A stretch of 64,000 bases of DNA from contig NZ_CP028918.1 of NCBI RefSeq assembly GCF_003060865.1, forward strand, positions 318,001 to 382,000, given 5' to 3'. Below the pieces are notes generated by a model. It was not told the DNA's origin and did no database searches. It saw only the letters and a program-made list of their open reading frames with translations. The DNA is from Gemmobacter aquarius (GTDB taxonomy: Bacteria; Pseudomonadota; Alphaproteobacteria; Rhodobacterales; Rhodobacteraceae). A program made the position numbers and the translations under genes. Shown here one piece after another: positions 17,698 to 24,639 of this stretch. Position 1 is the stretch's first letter; each line of letters begins with the position of its first letter.

Positions 17698-18150
17698 ATG
17701 ACATCTCTTTCGCCTGTTTCCGGCCCTGCCGCGTCGCGTGTCGCCGTTCTGATCGACGGCGACAACATCCCCCAGTCGTTCCGCCCCGAGATCGACCGCC
17801 ACGCCCGCGAGATGGGACGCGTGGTGTCGGGGCAGGTGTTCGGCGACATCGCCCTGCACAGCGACTGGGCGAAAGAGGCGGGTGAGAAGACCGAGCGGCC
17901 TATACTTGCGCTTGTGAAGGAATTGATCCGCACCAAGGGGGATGCGACAGGGTTGGAGATTGTGCGGCTGAACTCTCTGCACGGCACGATCGGTTTTCGT
18001 GCTTCGCAAACGCCGGAAAAGCAGTGGCGGGCCTGGTTGCGGGCAAGGCCGGACCATTTCGAACTTGATCCGAAGGGTCCGGAAAGCCGCGTGCGGCTGG
18101 TCGCATCGGCCAGCGCGACTGCGCCTAACGCCGCCCGTAGCGGGCCATGA
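17698..18150 (+). CDS. NYN-domain (PIN-like) protein, atypical
   Basis: A 150-residue protein with the first NYN motif, VAVLIDGDNIP (Asp20, Asp22), which in the family holds catalytic metal ligands of a PIN-like ribonuclease fold. The later NYN motifs, the K/D-x-D-v-x-l-a-x-D segment and the S-x-D-s-D-F segment, are not recognisable; the second half (ALVKELIRTKGDATGLEIVR, then RASQTPEKQWRAWLR) is different. It may be a diverged, short or non-catalytic member. It follows folC on the same strand, and its last 26 bases overlap the convergent TetR gene. Confidence 0.6.
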   Translation: MTSLSPVSGPAASRVAVLIDGDNIPQSFRPEIDRHAREMGRVVSGQVFGDIALHSDWAKEAGEKTERPILALVKELIRTKGDATGLEIVRLNSLHGTIGFRASQTPEKQWRAWLRARPDHFELDPKGPESRVRLVASASATAPNAARSGP

Positions 18151-18757
18151 ACATCGCAACCGCGCCTTCGACCACCCGTGTCACATCGCGGGGCTTGGCG
18201 TCGTTGATGCCGAAGATGGCGCGGTCATGCAGGTCCGCCTTGCACAGTTGCGCGAATTGGTCGGCGGCAAGGTCGAGGTCATCGACCGCGATTTCGCCCC
18301 GTGCGACCGCCTTGGACAGGTAGCCGACCAGACGCTGGCGCACCATCAAGGGGCCGGAGTGGTAGAATTCCTGGCCCAAGGCGGGGAAACGGTCACTTTC
18401 GGCCACGCACATGCGGAACATGCGCTGGCCGAATTCGGATTGGCCAAAGCGCACGATGCGGGTTCCGGCCACGCGCAGCACCTCGGCCACGGGGGCGGTG
18501 TCGTCGATCAGGGCGGCGGCTTCGGTCGCCTGACGGGAACATTCGGCCTTGGCGACTTCGGTGAACAGCAGGCGTTTGTCGGGGAAATAGCTGTAAAGCG
18601 TGGCCTTGCTGACGCCTGCCTCGCGGGCGATGTCATCGACCGAGGCGCCTTCGAAGCCGTCGCGCAGGAAGATGCGGCGCGCGCCGTCGAGCACCTGATC
18701 GAACTTGCGGCCCCTGCGGATGGTCGGCGCGGGCAGAGCGGTCACGGTTGCGGACAT
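18125..18757 (-). CDS. TetR/AcrR family transcriptional regulator
   Basis: A 210-residue repressor. The N-terminal helix-turn-helix domain spans about residues 17-65: a first helix ending ARRIFLRDGFEG, then ASVDDIAREAGVSKATLYSYF. The ligand domain covers about 80-205 and contains an LGQEFYHSGPLMVRQRL segment like that of AefR-type TetR_C domains. The ligand and target are unknown. It is divergent from mbfA with 129 bases between the starts, so it may contribute to mbfA control, although an Irr-like box is the better candidate there. The start at 18757 is preceded by shadow sequence only. Confidence 0.9.
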   Translation of the reverse strand: MSATVTALPAPTIRRGRKFDQVLDGARRIFLRDGFEGASVDDIAREAGVSKATLYSYFPDKRLLFTEVAKAECSRQATEAAALIDDTAPVAEVLRVAGTRIVRFGQSEFGQRMFRMCVAESDRFPALGQEFYHSGPLMVRQRLVGYLSKAVARGEIAVDDLDLAADQFAQLCKADLHDRAIFGINDAKPRDVTRVVEGAVAMFMARYGRR

Positions 18758-18851
18758 GGTTTCCCCCCACGTTTCCCAGCATAGACAGGCGTGGCCCCTG
18801 CGACAAGCGGTCCGGTCTTTTCGGCTTGCCGCAGCGCGGGGCTTCGTTATC

Positions 18852-18867
18852 TTAGAATGATTCCAAA
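18852..18867 (+). promoter_or_regulatory. Candidate iron control element (Irr/ICE-like box) upstream of mbfA
   Basis: TTAGAA and TTCCAA face each other around TGA. The consensus that I recall for the alphaproteobacterial iron control element is TTTAGAA-N3-TTCTAAA. This box matches it with one change on the right arm and lies 19-34 bases upstream of the mbfA ATG. mbfA is a known Irr-repressed gene in related bacteria, which strengthens the assignment. The box could also overlap the core promoter. Confidence 0.6.
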
Positions 18868-18886
18868 CTGACAGGTGTGCCTTTCG

Positions 18887-19864
18887 ATGATACCCGGACT
18901 GACCACCCGCCGCCGCTTTTCCGATCTGACCGAGCAAGAGGTTCTGGCGCTCGCCATCTCCTCCGAGGAGGACGACGCCCGCATCTACCGCAGCTATGCG
19001 GAACGGTTGCGGGGCGAATACGCCGCATCCGCTGCCGTGTTCGACGGCATGGCGCGGGAGGAAGATGCCCATCGCCAACGGCTGATCGAATTGCACCGCA
19101 GCCGGTTTGGCGAGGTGATCCCGCTGATCCGGCGCGAGCATGTGGCGGGGCATTATGCGCGCAAGCCGGTGTGGCTGACGGCGAACCTGCCCATCGCCAC
19201 GATCCGCACCGAAGCGGCGGCGATGGAGGCCGAGGCGCACCGCTTTTACACCCGCGCCGCGCAGGCGACGACCGATGCGGCCACGCGCAAGCTGCTGGGC
19301 GATCTGGCGGCGGCCGAGGCCGGGCATGAACGGCGGGCGGGGGAGTTGGCCGAGGCGCATCTGACCGGCGAGGCCCGCGAAACCGAGGACGCGACCGCGC
19401 GGCGGCAGTTCATCCTGACATGGGTGCAACCGGGGCTGGCGGGGCTGATGGACGGGTCGGTGTCCACGCTCGCGCCGATCTTTGCCACGGCTTTCGCCAC
19501 GCAGGATACGTGGACGACCTTTCTGGTGGGCACGGCGGCTTCGGTGGGGGCCGGTATCTCGATGGGGTTCACCGAAGCCGCGCATGATGACGGGGTGCTG
19601 TCGGGGCGGGGCAGTCCGTGGAAGCGCGGGTTGGCGTCAGGGGTGATGACGACGCTGGGCGGGATGGGGCACGCGCTGCCCTATCTGATACCCGATTTCT
19701 GGACGGCGACGATCATCGCCATGGTGGTTGTCTTTGTCGAATTGTGGGCGATTGCGTGGATCCAGAACCGCTTCATGGAGACGCCTTTCCTGCGGGCGGC
19801 CTTGCAGGTGGTGTTGGGTGGTGCTTTGGTCTTTGCGGCGGGGGCTTTGATCGGAGGCGGCTGA
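18887..19864 (+). CDS. mbfA: Membrane-bound ferritin A (iron exporter)
   Basis: A 325-residue fusion of an N-terminal ferritin-like (erythrin/VIT-linked) domain, about 1-155, with a C-terminal CCC1/VIT1-type membrane domain, about 170-325. The ferritin part shows di-iron residues in SSEEDDARIYR, the ExxH pair Glu59/His62, and later AMEAEAHRFY and EAGHERR. The membrane part has about five helices, with GLAGLMDGSVSTLAPIF, GISMGFTEAAHDD and two C-terminal helices. It exports iron and protects against iron and peroxide stress. ATG 18887 is used; the GTG at 18875 is an artefact. The nitroreductase start overlaps its stop (TGATG). Confidence 0.9.
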   Translation: MIPGLTTRRRFSDLTEQEVLALAISSEEDDARIYRSYAERLRGEYAASAAVFDGMAREEDAHRQRLIELHRSRFGEVIPLIRREHVAGHYARKPVWLTANLPIATIRTEAAAMEAEAHRFYTRAAQATTDAATRKLLGDLAAAEAGHERRAGELAEAHLTGEARETEDATARRQFILTWVQPGLAGLMDGSVSTLAPIFATAFATQDTWTTFLVGTAASVGAGISMGFTEAAHDDGVLSGRGSPWKRGLASGVMTTLGGMGHALPYLIPDFWTATIIAMVVVFVELWAIAWIQNRFMETPFLRAALQVVLGGALVFAAGALIGGG

Positions 19865-20556
19865 TGTATCGCAAGGGTGAGGTGAGCTATCAGCCGCTGG
19901 CCCTGCCCGACCGCGTTCAGGTGCCGGATGGTCAGGCGCTGGCGCAGGCCGAGGCGTTTCTGGCCTATATGAAAAAGCGCCATTCGGTGCGGCAGTTTTC
20001 CACCCGCATGGTGCCCGAAGCTGTGATCGCCGCCTGCATCGCCACGGCGGCGACAGCACCTTCGGGGGCGAACCACCAGCCTTGGCATTTCGTGGCGGTG
20101 GCCGATCCGGGCCTCAAGGCGCGGATCAGGGAGGGCGCCGAGGAGGAAGAGCGGGCCTTTTATGCGGGCGGGGCGAGCGACGAGTGGCTTGCCGCTTTGG
20201 AACCCATCGGGACAGGGGCGGAAAAGCCGCATCTGACCGATGCGCCATGGTTGATCGTGGTCTTTGCGCAGCGGTACGGGGTCACGATGGATGGCGCTCG
20301 CTACAAGAATTACTACGTGCCGGAAAGCACTGGCATTGCCACGGGGTTTCTGATCGCGGCGCTGCATCATGCGGGGCTGGTTTGCCTCGAACATACGCCG
20401 AACCCGATGAAGTTTCTGGGGCCTTTGCTGGGGCGGCCCGACCATGAGAAGCCGGTGATGATCTTGCCGGTGGGCTGGCCTGCCGAAGGGGCCACGGTGC
20501 CTGCGGTGGCCAAGCGGAAGAAGCCGCTGGATCAGGTGATGTCGGTGTTCGGGTAA
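19864..20556 (+). CDS. Nitroreductase family protein
   Basis: A 230-residue FMN-dependent enzyme of the nitroreductase/iodotyrosine deiodinase-like group. FMN contacts are visible in KKRHSVRQFSTR near residue 40 and ATAPSGANHQPWHF near residue 65-80; EKPVMILPVGWP is the usual C-terminal FMN segment. The natural substrate is unknown. The start overlaps the mbfA stop, so it is translated from the same mRNA and may be coexpressed under iron or oxidative stress. Its stop abuts the four-hairpin repeat at 20557. Confidence 0.87.
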   Translation: MYRKGEVSYQPLALPDRVQVPDGQALAQAEAFLAYMKKRHSVRQFSTRMVPEAVIAACIATAATAPSGANHQPWHFVAVADPGLKARIREGAEEEERAFYAGGASDEWLAALEPIGTGAEKPHLTDAPWLIVVFAQRYGVTMDGARYKNYYVPESTGIATGFLIAALHHAGLVCLEHTPNPMKFLGPLLGRPDHEKPVMILPVGWPAEGATVPAVAKRKKPLDQVMSVFG

Positions 20557-20665
20557 GCGATTTCTTACGAAGAAATCGCGGCGGAATTTGACGCAAATTC
20601 CGGGCGCAGCGTCGGACACCGGTTTTTGCGTCAAAAACCGGCGCGAAATCTGCGTCAGATTTCGC
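20557..20665. repeat. Four-hairpin intergenic element (loops ACG, ACG, CGT, CGT)
   Basis: Four consecutive hairpins fill the whole gap between two convergent stop codons. They are: 20557-20579, arm GCGATTTCTT, loop ACG; 20583-20601, arm GGAATTTG, loop ACG; 20619-20641, arm CCGGTTTTTG, loop CGT; 20643-20665, arm GCGAAATCTG, loop CGT. Every arm pairs perfectly. The spacer holds GGCGCAGCG (20603-20611), which is also in the spacer of the 32505-32622 element. It may act as a bidirectional terminator or a RAYT/REP-like element. Confidence 0.93.
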
Positions 20666-21309
20666 TACAGGCCCAGAAGCGCGGGCAGGGCGTGCATCGA
20701 CGAAAAGAGCCGCGCGCCCGTGGCTGCGAGCGCGGGGTGGTCGCCCTGCGGGGCGTAGCCGAAGCAGGCCATTCCGGCAGCGCGGGCGGCGGTGGCGCCT
20801 GCGACCGAATCTTCGATGACCACGCAACCGGCAGGTTCGATGCCAAGGCGCGATGCCGCGAGCAGGAACAGGTCTGGCGCGGGTTTGGGTTTGCCGATGG
20901 CTTGGCCGGAATAGAGGTGCCCCCGGAAGCGGTCGATCAAGCCGTGCTGGCCCAAGGTGATGTGCATCTTTTCGACGGTGCCGTTCGACCCCATCGCAAA
21001 GGGGATGCCTGCGCGGTCGAGCGCGTCGAACACTCCGGTGATGCCGTCGATCAGGGCGGTGTTCTCGCGCAGCATGGCATACATGCGGCGGTAGAAATCG
21101 GCCACCCAATCGTCGGGCAGGTTCGCACCGGCGGCGCGGGCGCGGGTGGCGACGGTCTCTACCGTGCCGCCCACGTATTTCGCGTTCAACTCGTCAAGGC
21201 TGACGGGCAGGCCGTAGCGGACAAGATCGGCCTGCACCATCAGCAGGGTGGGGTGTTCGCTGTCCACCACCACGCCATCGCAATCGAAGATCACGGCACG
21301 GGGCGTCAT
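20665..21309 (-). CDS. HAD-superfamily hydrolase (beta-phosphoglucomutase / sugar phosphatase-like)
   Basis: A 214-residue haloacid dehalogenase-type enzyme of subfamily IA. Motif I is FDCDGVVVDSE with Asp9 and Asp11, motif II is MGSNGTVEKM, the lysine motif is GKPKPAPDLF, and motif IV is VIEDSVAGATAARAAGM. These make it a complete phosphatase or phosphomutase of the YieH/PGMB type; the substrate is unknown. It is the last gene of the ferredoxin reductase-rsmD-HAD unit, starting four bases inside rsmD (ATGA). Its stop codon overlaps the final base of the four-hairpin element. Confidence 0.87.
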   Translation of the reverse strand: MTPRAVIFDCDGVVVDSEHPTLLMVQADLVRYGLPVSLDELNAKYVGGTVETVATRARAAGANLPDDWVADFYRRMYAMLRENTALIDGITGVFDALDRAGIPFAMGSNGTVEKMHITLGQHGLIDRFRGHLYSGQAIGKPKPAPDLFLLAASRLGIEPAGCVVIEDSVAGATAARAAGMACFGYAPQGDHPALAATGARLFSSMHALPALLGL

Positions 21310-21869
21310 GGGCGCAGCCGCAGCAGGGTGACATGCGTGTCGCCATAGCGGCGCTGGTCGACGGTGTCGAAACCGGCGGGGGGCAGGGGGGACGCACCTT
21401 CCTCCCATACCACCAGTGCGTCGGGGGCAAGCCAGCCGCCCGACAGCAGCGAGGCGAGGGCGGCTTCGCCAAGCGATTTGCCGTAAGGCGGGTCGAGGAA
21501 CACAAGGCCGAAACGGTCGCCCTTGTTTGCGCCCATCTTGGTCGCGTCACGGCGCCAGACATCGGTTACGCCACCCGTGCGGGTCAGTTCGATGTTGCGG
21601 CGCAAGAGGGCGCGGGCGGCGGTGCCGTCATCGACGAAGGTTGCCTGCGCCGCGCCGCGTGACAGGGCTTCCAGCCCCAAGGCGCCGGTGCCCGCGAAGA
21701 GGTCGAGCACGCGGGCGCCGGTGATCGGGTCGCCGTGGCCGCCATTTATGAGCAGGTTGAAGATCGACTCGCGCACGCGGTCGGAGGTGGGGCGCAGATG
21801 CGCCTTGGGGTCTCCGTCGCCCACGGGGGCGAGGTGAAGGCCGCGGAATTGGCCGCCGATGATACGCAT
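21306..21869 (-). CDS. rsmD: 16S rRNA (guanine(966)-N(2))-methyltransferase
   Basis: A 187-residue AdoMet-dependent methyltransferase that modifies G966 of 16S rRNA during 30S assembly. MRIIGGQFRG is the characteristic N-terminus, motif I is VLDLFAGTGALGLEALSRG (about 55-72), and the catalytic DPPY is at residues 126-129. The length is normal. Its start shares one base with the stop of the upstream ferredoxin reductase gene, and its stop overlaps the HAD start, so the three genes are translationally linked. Confidence 0.95.
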   Translation of the reverse strand: MRIIGGQFRGLHLAPVGDGDPKAHLRPTSDRVRESIFNLLINGGHGDPITGARVLDLFAGTGALGLEALSRGAAQATFVDDGTAARALLRRNIELTRTGGVTDVWRRDATKMGANKGDRFGLVFLDPPYGKSLGEAALASLLSGGWLAPDALVVWEEGASPLPPAGFDTVDQRRYGDTHVTLLRLRP

Positions 21870-23074
21870 TACTTCAGCAGGGCTTTCAGGTTGGTCGCAG
21901 GGTCGGCGATGGCGGCGGGGTCCACGCTGCGGCCCTGTTCGATCAGGCGTTTGCCGACCATATAGGCTCGGCTGTCGTTCATCGCATCCACCGCAAGCAG
22001 GGTTTCGCCGCGGAAATACCAGAAGGACACCGCGTCACCTTCGGGGCCGCGCGTCACGATGCGGTCATATCCGCTGTTCAGGCCTGCGATCTGCAGTTTG
22101 GTGTCGTATTGATCCGACCAGAACCACGGTTGCGCGGTATAGGGCGCGTTGGCCCCTGTGATGTTGGCGGCCACGGCTTCGGCCTGGTCGATGGCATTGC
22201 CGACCGATTCCAGCCGCAAGCGCCCGCCCTGCCACGGGAATGACGCGCAATCGCCCGCCGCCCAGACATGCGGGGCCGAGGTGCGGCCCATGGCATCGGT
22301 GCGGATGCCGTTTTCCAGCGCGATGCCCGCCGCCTCGGCCAGTGCCGTGGCGGGCAGGATGCCCACGCCTGCGATGACGAAATCGGCGGGCAGTTCGCGC
22401 CCGTCGGTCAGGCGAACGCCTGTCACGCGGGCCTCGCCAAGCAGGCGGTCGAGACCGGTCGATTCCATGATCTTGACGCCACGGGCGCTGTGCAGGGCGC
22501 GGAAATAGTCGGATGTTTCGGGTGCGGCCACCCGTTGCAGGATGCGGGGGGCCATTTCCAGCACGGTCACGTCCAGCCCCAGTTTCGCGCCGACTGCTGC
22601 CGCTTCCAGCCCGATATAGCCGCCGCCCACGATCACCAGCCTGCGGCCTGCGCCGAATTCGGCCCGCATCGCATCGACATCGGCCAGCGTGCGGACGGTG
22701 TAGACGCCTGCGAGGTCACCGCCCACGGCTGCGGGCAAGCGGCGCGGGGTCGAGCCGGTGGTCAGCACGAGGTCGGTATAGGACAGCACATCACCGCCGA
22801 CGGTGACGGTCTGCGCCACCGTATCTATGGCGGCAACGGGGGTGCCAAGGCGCAGGGTGATCGACTGGTCGGCGTAGAAATCGGCCGAGCGGAGCCAGAG
22901 CCGTTCTTCCCCGATCTCGCCCAGAAGATAGGCCTTCGACAGGGGCGGGCGCTGGTAGGGGGGCTTGGGTTCCTCACCGATCAGGGTTATCGCGCCGTCG
23001 AAGCCAAGGCCGCGCAGCTTGGCGGCACAGGCCGCTCCGGCCTGACCTGCGCCGATGATGATGACATGCGCCAT
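21869..23074 (-). CDS. FAD-dependent NAD(P)H-ferredoxin reductase-like oxidoreductase
   Basis: A 401-residue two-dinucleotide flavoprotein of the rubredoxin/ferredoxin reductase class found with bacterial dioxygenases and P450s. The FAD-binding motif is GAGQAG (8-13), and the second NAD(P)H motif is VIVGGGYIGLEAAAVGAKLG. HVWAAGDCASF is the second FAD contact, and a C-terminal reductase domain with QPWFWSDQYDTKLQIAG follows. No ferredoxin, dioxygenase or P450 gene is next to it, so the electron acceptor is unknown. It is divergent from the peroxiredoxin gene with 91 bases between starts. The longer upstream frame is antisense to the peroxiredoxin and is rejected. Confidence 0.88.
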   Translation of the reverse strand: MAHVIIIGAGQAGAACAAKLRGLGFDGAITLIGEEPKPPYQRPPLSKAYLLGEIGEERLWLRSADFYADQSITLRLGTPVAAIDTVAQTVTVGGDVLSYTDLVLTTGSTPRRLPAAVGGDLAGVYTVRTLADVDAMRAEFGAGRRLVIVGGGYIGLEAAAVGAKLGLDVTVLEMAPRILQRVAAPETSDYFRALHSARGVKIMESTGLDRLLGEARVTGVRLTDGRELPADFVIAGVGILPATALAEAAGIALENGIRTDAMGRTSAPHVWAAGDCASFPWQGGRLRLESVGNAIDQAEAVAANITGANAPYTAQPWFWSDQYDTKLQIAGLNSGYDRIVTRGPEGDAVSFWYFRGETLLAVDAMNDSRAYMVGKRLIEQGRSVDPAAIADPATNLKALLK

Positions 23075-23165
23075 GCGCGTCTCCCTGCCTGCCAAGACTG
23101 GCCTTCGTTCGGGCCGGACCCTATATCCCGCACTGGACGAAACGCAACGCGAAGAGGGACGAAGA

Positions 23166-23654
23166 ATGACGATTTCCGTGGGGGCCAAGCTGCCCGAGGC
23201 CACATTGTTGAAGCGTGAAGATGGCAATATCGCACCCGTCGCACTGGGCGACAAGCTCAAGGGCCGCAAGGTCGTGGTCTTCGGCCTGCCGGGGGCGTTT
23301 ACCGACACCTGTTCCACCATCCACCTGCCCAGCTTCATGCGGACGCGCGAGAAATTCGCGGCCAAGGGGATCGACGAGATCATCTGCGTGTCGGTCAACG
23401 ATCCGTGGGTGATGGAAGCCTGGGATGCGGCCACGGGCGCGGGCAAGGCGGGGGTTACGCTGCTGGCCGATGCGGATGCTTCCTTCACCAAGGCGATCGG
23501 CATGGATTTCAGCGCCGGTGTGGTGGGCTTGCTCGACCGGTCGGTGCGTTATGCGATCTATGCCGAGGATGGTGTGGTCAAGGTCTTGAACACCGAGGAA
23601 AAGCCCGGCGCTTGCGAGCTGTCGGTGGGCGAGACGCTGCTCGGGCAGATCTGA
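23166..23654 (+). CDS. Peroxiredoxin (Prx5 type)
   Basis: A 162-residue thiol peroxidase of the atypical 2-Cys Prx5 family that reduces hydrogen peroxide and organic peroxides in the cytoplasm. The peroxidatic Cys49 is in PGAFTDTCS; the usual Pro before Thr-Cys is Asp here. Cys150 in KPGACELS sits where human PRDX5 has its resolving Cys151, and Cys74 is a third cysteine. GAAGA precedes ATG 23166. The gene is divergent from the flavoprotein reductase and ends at a hairpin that may terminate both it and the convergent TauE gene. Confidence 0.92.
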   Translation: MTISVGAKLPEATLLKREDGNIAPVALGDKLKGRKVVVFGLPGAFTDTCSTIHLPSFMRTREKFAAKGIDEIICVSVNDPWVMEAWDAATGAGKAGVTLLADADASFTKAIGMDFSAGVVGLLDRSVRYAIYAEDGVVKVLNTEEKPGACELSVGETLLGQI

Positions 23655-23661
23655 CGCGCTG

Positions 23662-23689
23662 CGCCGCGCCCTTACATCAGGGCGCGGCG
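23662..23689. terminator. Hairpin at the convergent peroxiredoxin / TauE ends
   Basis: CGCCGCGCCC (23662-23671) and GGGCGCGGCG (23680-23689) form a perfect 10-bp stem around an eight-base loop. The TauE stop codon is inside the loop. The position between two convergent genes suggests a bidirectional terminator, although no clear T-run follows. Confidence 0.45.
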
Positions 23690-24439
23690 GATCAGGTTCA
23701 GGCCCATCACGATCAGCACCGCTTGGGTCCACCAGCGAAAGCGGTTCTGGTCGAGACGGTCTTGCAGGGCGTATCCCAGCGACATGCCGATCTGCGCCGG
23801 AATGACGAGTGCGGCGGAAAAGCCCAGCGAGGCGGGGTTGGCAAGGCCGGTCTGGATATGCGCGCCCAAAAGCGTGACCGCGCCCAGCAGGAAGGCCACG
23901 CCAAGCGCCCTGACGGTTTCGAGCTTTGGCACTCCGGTGGACAAAAGGTAAACCAGAAGCGGCGGGCCCCAGACGCCGGACACGCCGCCATACAGCCCGC
24001 CCAGCACCCCCAACCCCCATTCCGCGACGCGCTGGTGGCGCAGCGGCAGGGTCGGGCTGCGGCCTGACAGGTTGAACGCCGCATAGGCCGTGATCGGCAC
24101 GCCCAGCAAAAGCAGCATCGCCGGTTGCGGCAGCACGCGCACGAATTGCGCCGAGACGATGATGAAGACCGCCATTGCCAGCAAGAAGCGCCAGAACTTG
24201 GCGGTGGTGGCAAGGGCGGGGCCTATGCCTTGGCGCAGGGCTTGGCTGAGGTTGGTTACGAGCGTCGGCAGGATCAGTCCTGCCAGCGCGAGGTCGGGCG
24301 GCAGGAAGCTGGAAAAGGCGCTTATCATGATCATCGGCATGGCAAAGCCGACCGCGCCCTTGACGAATCCGGCCACCAGCGTGACCGCGACCGCCACCCA
24401 GAAGGCGCCCGCGCCTTGCCCTGCCATGATCAGGTCCAT
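23672..24439 (-). CDS. Sulfite exporter TauE/SafE family protein
   Basis: A 255-residue inner-membrane protein with about eight transmembrane helices of the TauE/SafE/YfcA family, which exports sulfoacetate, sulfite or related organic anions. Two family repeats are visible: GFVKGAVGFAMPMIMISAFSSF near the N-terminus, and LGGLYGGVSGVWGPPLLVYL in the middle. The substrate is unknown. ATG 24439 is chosen because it directly precedes the first helix; the longer frame contains no membrane segment. It is convergent with the peroxiredoxin gene. Confidence 0.87.
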   Translation of the reverse strand: MDLIMAGQGAGAFWVAVAVTLVAGFVKGAVGFAMPMIMISAFSSFLPPDLALAGLILPTLVTNLSQALRQGIGPALATTAKFWRFLLAMAVFIIVSAQFVRVLPQPAMLLLLGVPITAYAAFNLSGRSPTLPLRHQRVAEWGLGVLGGLYGGVSGVWGPPLLVYLLSTGVPKLETVRALGVAFLLGAVTLLGAHIQTGLANPASLGFSAALVIPAQIGMSLGYALQDRLDQNRFRWWTQAVLIVMGLNLIRRALM

Positions 24440-24639
24440 GCCTGCCCTTTCGTCTTTGGCGGCAGAGTGGCGGCTTGGCGCGGCAATGGGAAGGGCGGAC
24501 GGACTGTCATGCCCGAGCGACGATCCGCTGCGACATTTTACTACGTCTGGCGTTTTTTTGGTGAAACTATGTTGCTTGGCTGTGCATTCCGCTCTAGCTA
24601 TCTCGCAGTTGCAGAAAACCCGATCCGACAGGTGAACCC

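Noticed and set aside
18125..19585. TetR frame extended to 486 residues
   Set aside because: The extension lies opposite mbfA and is Arg/Pro-rich. The TetR protein begins at 18757.
21869..23503. Ferredoxin-reductase frame extended upstream to 544 residues
   Set aside because: The extension is antisense to the peroxiredoxin. The Rossmann start is at 23074.
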